From Guptibacillus spartinae (GTDB taxonomy: Bacteria; Bacillota; Bacilli; Bacillales; Guptibacillaceae): a stretch of DNA of 64,000 nucleotides. Numbering within the stretch: position 1 is the stretch's first letter; each line of letters begins with the position of its first letter. Shown piece by piece: positions 1-8,446 of this stretch. The DNA lies in the NCBI RefSeq assembly GCF_028610625.1, contig NZ_JAQQWU010000001.1:620001-684000 (forward strand), read 5' to 3'. A program made the position numbers and the translations under genes. Under the pieces are notes generated by a model. The model was given only the letters and a program-made list of their open reading frames with translations, was not told the DNA's origin and searched no databases.

Positions 1-1
1 T

Positions 2-2206
2 GATAACTACCGTGCTGTTCCACCAGCAACTGGAATCGTTCACCAAGTAAACTTGGAGTACGTTGCAAACGTGGTTCAAGAAAATACAGTTGATGGTGAG
101 AATGTTGCTTATCCAGATACGTTATTTGGTACTGACTCTCATACAACCATGATTAACGGTCTTGGTGTTCTTGGATGGGGTGTTGGTGGTATTGAAGCTG
201 AAGCTGGTATGCTAGGTCAGCCTTCTTACTTCCCAGTTCCTGAAGTAATCGGTGTGAAGCTTACTGGAGAACTTCCAAGCGGAACTACCGCAACGGATCT
301 CGCACTTAAAGTAACTCAGCTTCTTCGCGAGAAAAAAGTAGTTGGTAAATTTGTTGAATTCTTCGGACCGGGTCTATCTGGCATGCCGCTTGCAGACCGT
401 GCAACAATTTCCAATATGGCACCTGAGCAAGGTTCTACCTGTAGCTTCTTCCCTGTTGATGAAGAAGCGCTTGAATATATGCGCTTAACTGGTCGATCTG
501 AAGAGCACATCAACCTTGTACGTGAATACTCAATCGCTAACGGGTTGTTCTACACGCCTGAATCTGAAGATCCTGAATTCTCAAGCGTTGTTGAACTTGA
601 TCTTGGAACAGTAGAACCAAGTCTTGCTGGTCCTAAGCGTCCACAAGATCTGATTCTTCTTTCAGATATGAAGAAAGAGTTTAATAAAGCGGTCGTTGCC
701 CCTCAAGGTAACCAGGGTCTAGGTATGGATAAGAAAGAATTCGATAAGGAAGCTGTTGTTAAATTTAACGATGGAAAAGAAGTAACGATGAAAACCGGTG
801 CAGTTGCAATTGCTGCGATTACAAGCTGTACAAATACTTCAAACCCATCCGTTATGCTTGGTGCGGCACTACTTGCGAAGAAAGCAGTTGAAAAAGGACT
901 AAAAGTTCCTGAGTACGTTAAAACAAGTCTTGCTCCAGGATCTAAAGTTGTAACTGATTACCTTGATAAGTCTGGTCTTATGCCTTACCTTAGAGACCTT
1001 GGCTTCCACCTTGTTGGTTACGGCTGTACAACGTGTATCGGTAACTCAGGTCCTCTTAAAGAAGAGATTGAAGATGCGATTGCGAAGAGCGATCTTACAG
1101 TGACTTCTGTTCTTTCAGGTAACCGTAACTTTGAAGGACGTATCCATCCACTAGTAAAAGCAAATTACCTTGCATCACCACCGCTAGTCGTTGCTTATGC
1201 TCTTGCTGGTACTGTAGATTTTGATCTTCATTCTGATTCATTCGGTAAGGATAAAGATGGAAACGACGTATTCCTAAGCGATCTTTGGCCTTCACCTGAA
1301 GAAGTGAAACAAGCTGTTGCTGAAACAGTAACGCCAGAAATGTTTAAGCGTCAGTACAAAACTGTATTTGACGAAAACAAACGCTGGAACGAACTAAGCA
1401 CAAGTGAAGGAGATCTTTATAACTGGGACGATCAGTCTACTTATATTCAGAACCCTCCATTCTTCGAAAATCTTTCGAAAGATCCAGAAGATATTCATGA
1501 GCTTAAAGATCTCAGAGCGATCGCGAAGTTTGGCGATTCTGTAACAACGGACCACATTTCACCAGCTGGTGCGATTGCGAAAGATATGCCTGCAGGTCAA
1601 TATCTACAAAACAACGGCGTTCGTCCAATTGACTTTAACTCTTACGGCTCACGTCGTGGTAACCACGAAGTGATGATGCGCGGTACGTTTGGTAACATTC
1701 GTATTCGTAACGAAGTAGCTCCAGGCACTGAAGGCGGCTGGACAACATACTGGAATACAGATGAAGTGATGCCAATTTATGATGCTGCAATGAAGTACAA
1801 AGAAGAAGGAACAGGTCTTGTTGTTCTTGCTGGTAAAGATTACGGCATGGGAAGCTCACGTGACTGGGCTGCAAAAGGAACAAACCTACTTGGAATTAAA
1901 ACGGTTATTGCAGAAAGCTATGAAAGAATTCACCGTAGTAACCTGGTTCTAATGGGTGTACTTCCTCTTCAATTTAGAGATGGTGAAAGTGCGGATACGT
2001 ACAACCTTACTGGTAAGGAAACGTTTGCTGTCGAAATTACAGAAAACGTGAAGCCGCGTGATGAGATTAACGTTACGGCGACTACCCCAGAAGGCAAAAC
2101 GCAAACATTTAAAGTACTTGCTCGTTTTGATAGTGAAGTTGAAATTGACTACTATCGTCACGGTGGTATTCTACAAATGGTTCTTCGCGACAAAATTGCA
2201 AATTAA
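2..2206 (+). CDS. citB: Aconitate hydratase, 5'-truncated by the window edge
   Basis: Aconitase of the TCA cycle interconverts citrate and isocitrate with a [4Fe-4S] cluster; Gram-positive homologues can also bind RNA when iron is low. The reading frame is open from base 2 with no start codon, so about 170-180 N-terminal residues of the usual ~905 lie outside the window. Visible are the aconitase signature around [11 protein letters not shown] (near base 134), the cluster cysteines in SCTNTSNP (near 830) and [11 protein letters not shown] (near 1023), the substrate-binding [12 protein letters not shown] stretch, and the C-terminal swivel domain with [14 protein letters not shown]. The TTG at 53 is internal and should not be taken as the start. 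A terminator follows directly, so this is the last gene of its transcript. Confidence 0.97.
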   Translation, partial: DNYRAVPPATGIVHQVNLEYVANVVQENTVDGENVAYPDTLFGTDSHTTMINGLGVLGWGVGGIEAEAGMLGQPSYFPVPEVIGVKLTGELPSGTTATDLALKVTQLLREKKVVGKFVEFFGPGLSGMPLADRATISNMAPEQGSTCSFFPVDEEALEYMRLTGRSEEHINLVREYSIANGLFYTPESEDPEFSSVVELDLGTVEPSLAGPKRPQDLILLSDMKKEFNKAVVAPQGNQGLGMDKKEFDKEAVVKFNDGKEVTMKTGAVAIAAITSCTNTSNPSVMLGAALLAKKAVEKGLKVPEYVKTSLAPGSKVVTDYLDKSGLMPYLRDLGFHLVGYGCTTCIGNSGPLKEEIEDAIAKSDLTVTSVLSGNRNFEGRIHPLVKANYLASPPLVVAYALAGTVDFDLHSDSFGKDKDGNDVFLSDLWPSPEEVKQAVAETVTPEMFKRQYKTVFDENKRWNELSTSEGDLYNWDDQSTYIQNPPFFENLSKDPEDIHELKDLRAIAKFGDSVTTDHISPAGAIAKDMPAGQYLQNNGVRPIDFNSYGSRRGNHEVMMRGTFGNIRIRNEVAPGTEGGWTTYWNTDEVMPIYDAAMKYKEEGTGLVVLAGKDYGMGSSRDWAAKGTNLLGIKTVIAESYERIHRSNLVLMGVLPLQFRDGESADTYNLTGKETFAVEITENVKPRDEINVTATTPEGKTQTFKVLARFDSEVEIDYYRHGGILQMVLRDKIAN

Positions 2207-2210
2207 TGAA

Positions 2211-2240
2211 GAAAAGGGTGGCTCTTGCCATCCTTTTTTT
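2211..2240 (+). terminator. Rho-independent terminator after aconitase
   Basis: The stem GGGTGGC/GCCATCC has one G-U pair and a TCTT loop. It is followed by a run of T and starts a few bases after the aconitase stop. Confidence 0.85.
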
Positions 2241-2390
2241 GCGTTTTTTATAGGTAAACCATATCCAAGATTCTATATCGAGGTAGGATGGATGTTAATC
2301 TAATTAACAAAAAAATCGGATTTTTGTAATAAGTTTCTAAAAAACGGGAATACTGGTTTTAAAACCTGTTGAAAAGGAAAGGAGACTAAT

Positions 2391-2519
2391 ATGAGAAAAT
2401 CTAAGAAAGTTTCGTTTAAAGAATTGGTCATGCAAAATAAATTGGAATTAATGAACGACAAGAAAGCGATTGAACGGATCGAAGAAAAATTCGAACAAAA
2501 GCATGCAAAAAATCTATAA
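2391..2519 (+). CDS. FbpB-family small basic protein
   Basis: The 42-residue lysine-rich protein begins MRKSKKVSFKELVMQNK and continues with a charged helix containing AIERIEEKFEQKH. It has the length and pattern of the Fur-regulated basic protein B family, whose B. subtilis member assists the small RNA FsrA in silencing iron-rich enzymes, aconitase among them. The start is ATG 2391 behind AAAGGAG (about 8 nt spacing). I see no Fur box upstream, so iron control is not shown here. A 12-bp palindrome (2355-2366) lies just upstream. The family call rests on pattern recognition only. Confidence 0.7.
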   Translation: MRKSKKVSFKELVMQNKLELMNDKKAIERIEEKFEQKHAKNL

Positions 2520-2576
2520 ACGGATAGATATTTCTCCTCTAGTTGCACAGCCTATAACGTAAAGGAGGAGATTGTG

Positions 2577-2720
2577 ATGAGTAATCCCAAGAAGTTTCCT
2601 AAATCCTTTAAGCCCAATCATCTTGCTTCTGTCAATCCTGAGGCTGAGGGAAACAAAGGAAAACAAATGCAAACCAAAGGCAATGCTGAACCGGACTACG
2701 CCCCTCCAAAAGGGAAATAG
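2577..2720 (+). CDS. sspN: Small acid-soluble spore protein SspN
   Basis: A 47-residue protein, MSNPKKFPKSFKPNHLASV followed by a segment containing GNKGKQMQ. This matches the minor acid-soluble spore protein N family, made in the forespore. The start is ATG 2577 behind AAAGGAGGAG; a GTG codon immediately precedes it in frame and is a less likely start. In B. subtilis sspN sits directly upstream of tlp; here two extra genes separate them. A terminator follows. Confidence 0.85.
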   Translation: MSNPKKFPKSFKPNHLASVNPEAEGNKGKQMQTKGNAEPDYAPPKGK

Positions 2721-2728
2721 GCTGATGA

Positions 2729-2760
2729 CAACCAGAAAGGAATGCTCTTTCTGGTTTATT
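2729..2760 (+). terminator. Terminator after sspN
   Basis: The inverted repeat ACCAGAAAG/CTTTCTGGT with a short loop is followed by T-rich sequence. Confidence 0.75.
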
Positions 2761-2857
2761 TCAATTTTAACAACTTCTTTTCATTTCATGTAAAGTTGTC
2801 CAAAAGGATGCATGTAGCGCGAAAGGTTAGGAGACAAACGTTTTCGGGGGGAACTAT

Positions 2858-3382
2858 ATGACAATTACAGCAAGAATTGAACCAATAACATCGATGGGCA
2901 GTATAGGAGAACAAAATGAAGAGCTTCTTGTAAAAGAACTTGAAATTAAAATGCAGCAAATGGGTTACCTTGTTCCTTATCGAGAGGAATTGAATTGGGA
3001 GCACACGATAGCGAGTCTCGAGTTAGGGGAAGCACAGACCCTTCATCAGCTAAAAAAAGCAGCGGCTCGTAATGATCGCGTTCTTCTTATCTATGCACGC
3101 CTTTTTAAGGGAACGATTTTTCAACATCTGATTCTTCATCCTAACCAGTCCGGAATTTATCTTCCCTTTCGATTTGAAGAACCGTTCGTTCTGCAAGTAC
3201 AAGGGAAAAAAATATGGGTTGGTTCTTCTGTAAGGCTTCTTGAGGAATTATCATGGCTTCAAATTAGCTTTGATCAAGGAAATCATCAGGAAAGTGTGAA
3301 AGAATACTGGCAGAATTTGATAGAGATATCACAAAAAAGCGTCACTTACATGAGCCCGGTTATTTTTGAAGAAGCCATTTAG
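2858..3382 (+). CDS. Hypothetical protein, 174 aa
   Basis: I do not recognise a family. The start ATG 2858 follows GGGGGGA at a normal distance. No signal peptide or membrane segment is visible, so it is probably cytoplasmic. The N-terminal part is charged and helical (EELLVKELEIKMQQMGYLVP); the middle is hydrophobic and beta-like (RVLLIYARLFKGTIFQHLIL). It lies between sspN and the cyclodeaminase-like gene in an interval that is empty in B. subtilis, where sspN directly precedes tlp. Only about 50 bp separate it from the next gene, so the two may be co-transcribed. Confidence 0.75.
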   Translation: MTITARIEPITSMGSIGEQNEELLVKELEIKMQQMGYLVPYREELNWEHTIASLELGEAQTLHQLKKAAARNDRVLLIYARLFKGTIFQHLILHPNQSGIYLPFRFEEPFVLQVQGKKIWVGSSVRLLEELSWLQISFDQGNHQESVKEYWQNLIEISQKSVTYMSPVIFEEAI

Positions 3383-3434
3383 AAGATTTTAGGAGTAGAA
3401 GAAAGGGTATGGGACTCTAGGAGAGGTGATAAAT

Positions 3435-3923
3435 GTGGATCATAAAGAATCGTTAGGGCATGACATTTACCGCATGCTTGATACTTCAGGACCGCCTTAT
3501 GGCTGTGGGACTGCATCACTCGTAGGCGGTTTTGCAGCAAGACTTGCGGTTATGAGTCTCACAATTTCTGATATTGAGCATGACCTTCATGAGGTTCCAG
3601 GCTCTTTTTTTCTAATGTGTGATGAAGATGACCGCGAATTTCAATCATTTCTAGATGAGGGAGGAAACCATTCACCGAATGACGTGCCGAGTCGGTTGTT
3701 AGAATGTACGTATCGACTTCTCGTAGCTCTGTCTTCTTATGAAGAGCGAATTCAGGAAAATGTGGTCGTAGACTATCGGATGGGCATTCGAATGTTAAAG
3801 CAAGTCTTCACAGCTGCTGAAAACATCCTTTTATCAAATGGATGTTCGGCTGAAGTTCGGAAAGACATGCTGTATTATGAAGGAAAGCTAGAGGGAATCT
3901 TACCTAAAAGTCTCCAATCTTAA
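3435..3923 (+). CDS. Cyclodeaminase/cyclohydrolase-family-like protein
   Basis: The N-terminus carries GPPYGCGTASLVGGFAARLA followed by MSLT. This resembles the PxGGGSxAAxxGALxAAL signature of formiminotransferase-cyclodeaminase C-terminal domains, and DEDDREF echoes the eDaxAF segment of that family. Known members act on 5-formimino-tetrahydrofolate or 5,10-methenyl-tetrahydrofolate. At 162 residues it is shorter than usual (about 200), and the glycine signature is altered (GCG instead of GGG), so activity is uncertain. I chose GTG 3435 because the Shine-Dalgarno-like AGGAGAGGTGAT (3419-3430) ends four bases before it; GTG 3426 lies inside that site. The protein is all-helical and soluble. 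Confidence 0.6.
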   Translation: MDHKESLGHDIYRMLDTSGPPYGCGTASLVGGFAARLAVMSLTISDIEHDLHEVPGSFFLMCDEDDREFQSFLDEGGNHSPNDVPSRLLECTYRLLVALSSYEERIQENVVVDYRMGIRMLKQVFTAAENILLSNGCSAEVRKDMLYYEGKLEGILPKSLQS

Positions 3924-3997
3924 GCGCATATCACGTGAATCTGAAAGCCATAATAAGCACGTAACACCTTGTCACACACAACCGAGGAGGGCTTACT

Positions 3998-4204
3998 TTG
4001 AAAGCAAATCCAGATGATCGTCGTGATAATGCAGAAAAGTTACAGCGAATGGTAAAAGATACGAAAGAGAACATTCACGATGCAGAAGCATCTTTGGAAT
4101 TTACAGATAGCAACCTACAAAAAAAGGCAATAAAAGAAAAGAATCAGCGTCGAAAGCAAAGTATACAGGCCATGAAAAACGAAATCAAAGATGAATCCAA
4201 GTAA
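3998..4204 (+). CDS. tlp: Small acid-soluble spore protein Tlp
   Basis: A 68-residue hydrophilic helical protein beginning MKANPDDRRDNAEKLQRMV, typical of the Tlp spore-core proteins produced in the forespore. The start is TTG 3998, supported by GAGGAGGG about 7 nt upstream. It is a single-gene unit here, bounded downstream by a perfect hairpin, and lies 1.3 kb from sspN rather than adjacent to it. Confidence 0.88.
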   Translation: MKANPDDRRDNAEKLQRMVKDTKENIHDAEASLEFTDSNLQKKAIKEKNQRRKQSIQAMKNEIKDESK

Positions 4205-4214
4205 TAAAGAGCAT

Positions 4215-4246
4215 AGAACTGAATGACGTTACGTCATTCAGTTCTT
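4215..4246 (+). terminator. Terminator after tlp
   Basis: A near-perfect long inverted repeat, AGAACTGAATGAC/GTCATTCAGTTCT, with a minimal loop, then TCTCATTC. The T tract is weak. Confidence 0.7.
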
Positions 4247-4319
4247 CTCATTCATGCTTCATAGGTGGTTTATGGTAAAATAAGAGCGACACCACGTTGA
4301 AGTTAGGAGAGGAAAGAGC

Positions 4320-4760
4320 ATGTACATAGCAACTACACCAATCGATGTTCGTTATGCTGAAACTGATCAGATGGGGGTCGTTTATCACGCCAACTATCTT
4401 ATTTGGTTTGAATTAGGACGCACAACTTTAATTAATGATTTAGGTTTTCGATATGCTGATATGGAAAAAGAGGGGATTCTTTCCCCCGTCATGGATATTC
4501 AAGCAAGCTACAAACGTCCGGTTCGATACGGCGATGAAGTTAAAGTGAAAACATGGGTAGATTCCTATGATGGCATTCGGGTTAATTACGGTTATGAAGT
4601 CATAAATGGAGACGGAGAGATTTGCGTGACGGGGCAATCGATGCACACTTGTGTCAAGCGAGATACGTTCCGTCCCGTATCAATCCGAAGAAAGTTTCCA
4701 GAATGGCATCAAGCGTATGAAAATGCCAAAAAGCAACCTGCAACTACTGGAGCTGAATAA
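4320..4760 (+). CDS. yneP: Acyl-CoA thioesterase, YbgC/FadM-type hotdog (YneP)
   Basis: A 146-residue single hotdog domain of the 4-hydroxybenzoyl-CoA thioesterase family. The N-terminal active-site segment YAETDQMGVVYHANYLIWFE (residues ~12-31) contains the conserved Asp and His-Ala-Asn-Tyr of cytoplasmic acyl-CoA thioesterases. The fold continues with the hydrophobic strand VNYGYEVINGDGEICVTG. The start ATG 4320 follows TAGGAGAGG. The next gene starts on the base after this stop, so yneP-yneQ are one operon, as in B. subtilis. The physiological substrate cannot be read from sequence. Confidence 0.88.
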   Translation: MYIATTPIDVRYAETDQMGVVYHANYLIWFELGRTTLINDLGFRYADMEKEGILSPVMDIQASYKRPVRYGDEVKVKTWVDSYDGIRVNYGYEVINGDGEICVTGQSMHTCVKRDTFRPVSIRRKFPEWHQAYENAKKQPATTGAE

Positions 4761-5072
4761 ATGGCTTTTGGATTGTCTAAGAGTGAGCTTGCAGAATGGA
4801 AAGCAAAGGTTAAAAGTGGGGAAGTCGCATTATTGACTCATTTTTGGTATGATCCTCGGTTTCCTCAGTTTCATTCGGTTACAAAAGCAGGTTGCAACGA
4901 TAAAGAAAAGCTCGCGAGATGGGGCCGTAAGTATGGTTTAAAGCGTGAATGGATGCATGAACGAGAGAAGTTTCCTCACTTTGACTTGCTTGGAGATGAC
5001 CAAATTCGCATTCTTGAACAAGAAGGCCTGCGATCCCATATTCATCGATTTCGATTAAAAAAGAGTCATTAA
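4761..5072 (+). CDS. yneQ: YneQ-family conserved hypothetical protein
   Basis: A 103-residue basic soluble protein rich in Trp, Lys and His (LTHFWYDPRFPQFHSVTKAG, WGRKYGLKREWMHEREKFPH). It corresponds in position and size to yneQ, always next to yneP. Its ATG directly abuts the yneP stop, with GGAG inside the end of yneP as ribosome-binding site. No function is known to me. Confidence 0.8.
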   Translation: MAFGLSKSELAEWKAKVKSGEVALLTHFWYDPRFPQFHSVTKAGCNDKEKLARWGRKYGLKREWMHEREKFPHFDLLGDDQIRILEQEGLRSHIHRFRLKKSH

Positions 5073-5105
5073 AAAACGCGAAAGCGAGAAGCTTTCGCGT
5101 TTTTC
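5073..5105. terminator. Bidirectional terminator between yneQ and yneR
   Basis: AAAACGCGAAAGC/GCTTTCGCGTTTT with a short loop has A and T tracts on both sides and serves both convergent genes. Confidence 0.88.
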
Positions 5106-5395
5106 TAATTTCCGTGAACGAACTGAATCTCTTCGGTTTTGCGACTGAATTTCACTGTGAAGTCTTGATCCTCAAAGAACCAAACGTCCTTTTGCTCTAT
5201 AAAAAAGGTGATCCCTTCTTCCTCAAGCATAAGAGCAGGCTCGATTGGCTCTTCAACCGTCATGCCAAGCGAAAATCCGTCTTGCACAGTACTGCAGCCG
5301 CCTACGCGTACAAAAAAACGGAGATGATCCCCTTTTTCCAGATCCATTTCTCTTTTAAACCAGTTTAATGCCGGTTTTGTGATTGTCATTTTCAA
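5105..5395 (-). CDS. yneR: HesB/YadR-family protein YneR
   Basis: A 96-residue protein with the fold of A-type iron-sulfur carriers (HesB/IscA). Only one cysteine is present (RVGGCSTVQDGFSLGM), and the C-terminal Cys-Gly-Cys pair needed for cluster binding is absent, so it is probably not a classical scaffold. The start is TTG 5395, chosen because AAAGGAGG sits 9 nt upstream; the in-frame ATG two codons later is too distant. It converges on yneQ, in the same order as B. subtilis. Confidence 0.8.
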   Translation of the reverse strand: MKMTITKPALNWFKREMDLEKGDHLRFFVRVGGCSTVQDGFSLGMTVEEPIEPALMLEEEGITFFIEQKDVWFFEDQDFTVKFSRKTEEIQFVHGN

Positions 5396-5590
5396 GTGTC
5401 GTTTCCTCCTTTGCCGAACGGGTCTACTCGTACTATTATAAAGAAGTAACGGGAACTTGCAAAAAGAAAAAGGTTATGAAGAGAAAAAAATGCCAAAAAT
5501 TTAATAGCGTGTGTAACAGTATTTCGTATTTTACGTTAATTGCTCATACAATAAGGGTATAGTAGGAAGTGTAATGAGGAGGTTTTTTGT

Positions 5591-6517
5591 ATGAAAAAAC
5601 AGAGAGTATGGCTGTTTTTATTCCTCATTCTTGCTGGAGGTATTTTGCTTAGTGTGAAACCAATCATGGAATACCGCAGTCAGCGTATGAATGAAATAAA
5701 GCAAGCAGCATCTATGATGGTAATGAGTGAAGCACCAAATGAAACCGTTATTTCATCAATTGCAAATAAAAACGATCAAGCTAAAACGGATATAGTACCG
5801 GAAGTCACCACAACAGCAAAAGAGCAAAAACCCGAAGAGACTGAAGAAGCAGTGACGGATCCAGATGTTCGTATCGTAGGACTAGGGGATTCTCTCACAA
5901 AAGGGAGTGGAGACTCGACAGATCAAGGCTATATCGGCAGACTTGCTGCAAACCTTGAGCGAGATACGAATACATCGATACTAGTTGAAAACTACGCCGT
6001 CCATGGGAGACAAACGCCTAAATTATATAAAATGTTAGAAGAAGATCAAACGAAATCTTCGCTAGCTGAAGCTGATTTGGTTGTGATGAGTATTGGTGGT
6101 AATGATTTAATGAAAGTGGTAAAGGAACATTTCCTAGACTTACAGATCGACGTGTTTCAACAGGAACAAACGAATTATGTTGAGCGACTTGATGCGATAA
6201 TGAAAAGGATCCGGAGCATTAATCCTGAAGCACCGATATTATTTATTGGCCTCTATAATCCTTTATTAGAGAATTTTCAATCGGTGACGGAAATTGACCA
6301 AATTGTGCAAAGGTGGAATGGTGCAAGTCAGGCCACAGTAGAGAAAGATGATCATACAACGTTTGTTCCCATCTATGAGTTGTTTAGTTCAGTAGATGAA
6401 AATTTGTTTTTTGAAGATGGATTTCATCCGAACGATCAGGGATATGAACTGATTGCGAGACAAATACAATATCGATTAAAGCAAGATGCTATTGTCGAAG
6501 AAATTCCTTTTGAATAG
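5591..6517 (+). CDS. Membrane-anchored SGNH/GDSL hydrolase (first of a tandem pair)
   Basis: A 308-residue protein with an N-terminal signal anchor (VWLFLFLILAGGILLSV, residues ~6-22), a low-complexity Glu/Thr/Lys linker to about residue 95, then an SGNH esterase domain. Block I is VGLGDSLTKGSGD, with Gly-Asp-Ser nucleophile; block III is SIGGNDLM; block V is DGFHPNDQGY, with catalytic Asp and His. It resembles B. subtilis YpmR, a putative extracellular lipase/acylhydrolase. ATG 5591 follows GAGGAGG at 8 nt. The next gene, 70 nt downstream, is a homologue with the same architecture. Confidence 0.88.
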   Translation: MKKQRVWLFLFLILAGGILLSVKPIMEYRSQRMNEIKQAASMMVMSEAPNETVISSIANKNDQAKTDIVPEVTTTAKEQKPEETEEAVTDPDVRIVGLGDSLTKGSGDSTDQGYIGRLAANLERDTNTSILVENYAVHGRQTPKLYKMLEEDQTKSSLAEADLVVMSIGGNDLMKVVKEHFLDLQIDVFQQEQTNYVERLDAIMKRIRSINPEAPILFIGLYNPLLENFQSVTEIDQIVQRWNGASQATVEKDDHTTFVPIYELFSSVDENLFFEDGFHPNDQGYELIARQIQYRLKQDAIVEEIPFE

Positions 6518-6585
6518 TGCGTGTACGAGTTCTGACTCATTTGATAGAATAGTAGTATCAATGGAATGTGAAAAGGATAATGACC

Positions 6586-7407
6586 ATGAAACGATGGATG
6601 AAATGGATGCTCATAAGCCTAGTGCTCTTCATTTTTATTGGAGTTGGGGCATTTGCTTATTTTTATGTTAAGACGGATGATTCCGAACAAACGAATTCAC
6701 TCCCAATGAGTGATGAAATACAAGAGGTCTTTCAAGATGAACCAGAGAGTGATGAACCGAAGAAAGTTCAAATTGTAGGACTTGGTGACTCCTTAACGAA
6801 AGGAGTAGGGGACAAGGATAAAAAAGGGTATATTGGGTATGTTAGTGACCAATATTTTGAAGATAGTCAGAATACAACGGTAACTCTTCAGAATTATGCC
6901 GTTACAGGAAATGAAACAGAAGATCTCTTGAAACGCCTAGAAGAAGAGACGGTGCAGAATGGAGTGAAAAAAGCTGACTATATTTTTTTAACGATTGGTG
7001 GTAATGATCTTTTTGGAGTTGTGAAAACTCATTTTATGAATTTAGATCAGCAGTATTTTACTCTTCAAAAGAAGATCTACCTTGAAAATCTGACAACGAT
7101 CTTAGCGAACATTCGTTATCTTAATCCCGATGCCCCAATCTATTTTACTGGCTTATTCAATCCGTTCTCAAAAGCATTTGGAAATATTCCCGAAATGAAT
7201 GATATTGTAGATGACTGGAATCAAGGGAGCCGATCGGTTATTGCCAAGACCTCTGGCGCCACCTTTGTCCCTGTTGCAGATTTATTTCTGGAGAGTGATG
7301 AGAATCTATTATACGAAGACGCCTTTCACCCTAACGAAGACGGCTATCATTTAATGGGAGATCGAATTGTAACTTATTTAAAAGAAAACAACGTAGCGAA
7401 TCGATAA
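6586..7407 (+). CDS. Membrane-anchored SGNH/GDSL hydrolase (second of a tandem pair)
   Basis: It has the same architecture as the preceding gene: short basic N-terminus, transmembrane segment (LISLVLFIFIGVGAFAYFYV), charged linker, SGNH domain with GLGDSLTKGVGD, TIGGNDLF and DAFHPNEDGY. All catalytic blocks are intact. I chose ATG 6586 because AAAGGA lies 8 nt upstream; the frame also offers GTG 6568 and ATG 6580. The two proteins align along their whole catalytic domains, which indicates tandem duplication with divergence. It is probably co-transcribed with the UDG-like gene 16 nt downstream. Confidence 0.87.
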   Translation: MKRWMKWMLISLVLFIFIGVGAFAYFYVKTDDSEQTNSLPMSDEIQEVFQDEPESDEPKKVQIVGLGDSLTKGVGDKDKKGYIGYVSDQYFEDSQNTTVTLQNYAVTGNETEDLLKRLEEETVQNGVKKADYIFLTIGGNDLFGVVKTHFMNLDQQYFTLQKKIYLENLTTILANIRYLNPDAPIYFTGLFNPFSKAFGNIPEMNDIVDDWNQGSRSVIAKTSGATFVPVADLFLESDENLLYEDAFHPNEDGYHLMGDRIVTYLKENNVANR

Positions 7408-7423
7408 AGGTAGGGAATGGTTT

Positions 7424-8077
7424 ATGGATACAGCAGAGAAATTTGAACAACAATATCAATCACTCGCACATAATTATGAAGTTCCAGAAATAATCTCACA
7501 GGAAACAAAGCTGATTTTTATATTGGAATCTCCACACGTAGCGGAAGTTCAAAACGGTGTGCCTGTGGCGGGTGCTTCAGGTGCAACGATGTCTAAAAAA
7601 CTTTTTGGGCCGGAGTATGCAAAGCCTCTTGGACTTTTATTAAAAAAACACCAACAAGAAGTGTTGGAAAGACCTTCTCTTGATATTGTGGGATTGCTAA
7701 ATGTGTGTAATATTCCTATGCAAGAGAGACCTTATTCCGCAAAAGACATGGAAAACAACCGTGAGTTGCTAGACTGTCTTGGTAAGATTCGAACGTCTGC
7801 TAAGAAAACTCCGTTTAAAGAGGAAGCATTAGTTGTGGTGGAAGATTTACTCTTAACCAAATTTAAAAACCGTTTGGAAAAACTAAGGGATCGAGAAGTA
7901 ACGCTAATCCCGTGTGGCCGATTTGCGCAAAAATATTTTCAACTTGCTAACGTTTCAAGTCATAAATGGACGGTGTTAATGGATGTTCCTCATCCTAGCT
8001 ATAATTCTTGGAGCCGTGATCGCTATCAACAGTCTGTCAATAAGGTGATTGAGGCGTTTAATCGTCATAAAATATAA
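7424..8077 (+). CDS. Uracil-DNA-glycosylase-superfamily-like protein
   Basis: A 217-residue soluble protein. The segment LESPHVAEVQNGVPVAGASG (residues ~36-55) has the layout of the UDG motif I (E-P-G-x2-E-x3-G-x-P-x-G-x-S-G). LLNVCNIPMQERP resembles the following substrate loop, and the C-terminal VPHPSYNSWS matches the HPSx motif II. The canonical Pro-Gly of motif I is replaced by Pro-His, so glycosylase activity is doubtful. It is preceded closely by the SGNH pair and followed by a strong terminator. No close named family is recognised. Confidence 0.55.
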   Translation: MDTAEKFEQQYQSLAHNYEVPEIISQETKLIFILESPHVAEVQNGVPVAGASGATMSKKLFGPEYAKPLGLLLKKHQQEVLERPSLDIVGLLNVCNIPMQERPYSAKDMENNRELLDCLGKIRTSAKKTPFKEEALVVVEDLLLTKFKNRLEKLRDREVTLIPCGRFAQKYFQLANVSSHKWTVLMDVPHPSYNSWSRDRYQQSVNKVIEAFNRHKI

Positions 8078-8097
8078 GGATGTTTATGAAATAGAAC

Positions 8098-8132
8098 GGA
8101 AAGCCCCATTCGAATTCGAATGGGGCTTTATT
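8098..8132 (+). terminator. Terminator after the UDG-like gene
   Basis: AAAGCCCCATTCGAA/TTCGAATGGGGCTTT is a 15-bp perfect palindrome followed by ATTC, with only short T runs. Confidence 0.75.
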
Positions 8133-8215
8133 CATGAAGCAGAAGAACGCTCATGTCAAATGCATAAATATTGGCTCCGTTGTAATATAAATGTAATGAA
8201 AGGAGGGTTGACATA

Positions 8216-8353
8216 ATGAAGAAATGGGCAGCTTTACTTCTCGTCTCATTGGTATTGGTAAGCGGCTATGCGATTACACCTCAGCACTCAACAGAAATGG
8301 TGCAAGGCTCAGCATATGTGGTTCAAGATGAAGATCTACCTTACTGTCATTAA
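8216..8353 (+). CDS. PapR-like signalling peptide precursor, 45 aa
   Basis: A secreted precursor. It has a Lys-Lys start, the hydrophobic core WAALLLVSLVLVSGYAI (residues ~4-20), then a polar stretch ending exactly at the C-terminus in DEDLPYCH. The final seven residues EDLPYCH resemble the active heptapeptides of B. cereus-group PapR (for example SDLPFEH, ADLPFEF) and the length is close to PapR (48 aa). A strong AAAGGAGGG precedes ATG 8216. About 190 bp downstream, convergently oriented, lies a PlcR-like HTH-TPR regulator. I infer a secreted, re-imported quorum-sensing peptide; a Phr-type peptide is the alternative. Confidence 0.72.
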   Translation: MKKWAALLLVSLVLVSGYAITPQHSTEMVQGSAYVVQDEDLPYCH

Positions 8354-8446
8354 TTAATGAAAAGGGGTCTGTTGCGTGTCTGCACCTTTCCAGTATATCG
8401 TAAGTCGAATGAATAGCCCTTGATCTCTTTGAAAGGAGGACATGCT

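Noticed and set aside
2241..2390. Fur box upstream of the FbpB-like gene
   Set aside because: No sequence resembling TGATAATnATTATCA was found; iron control is not claimed.
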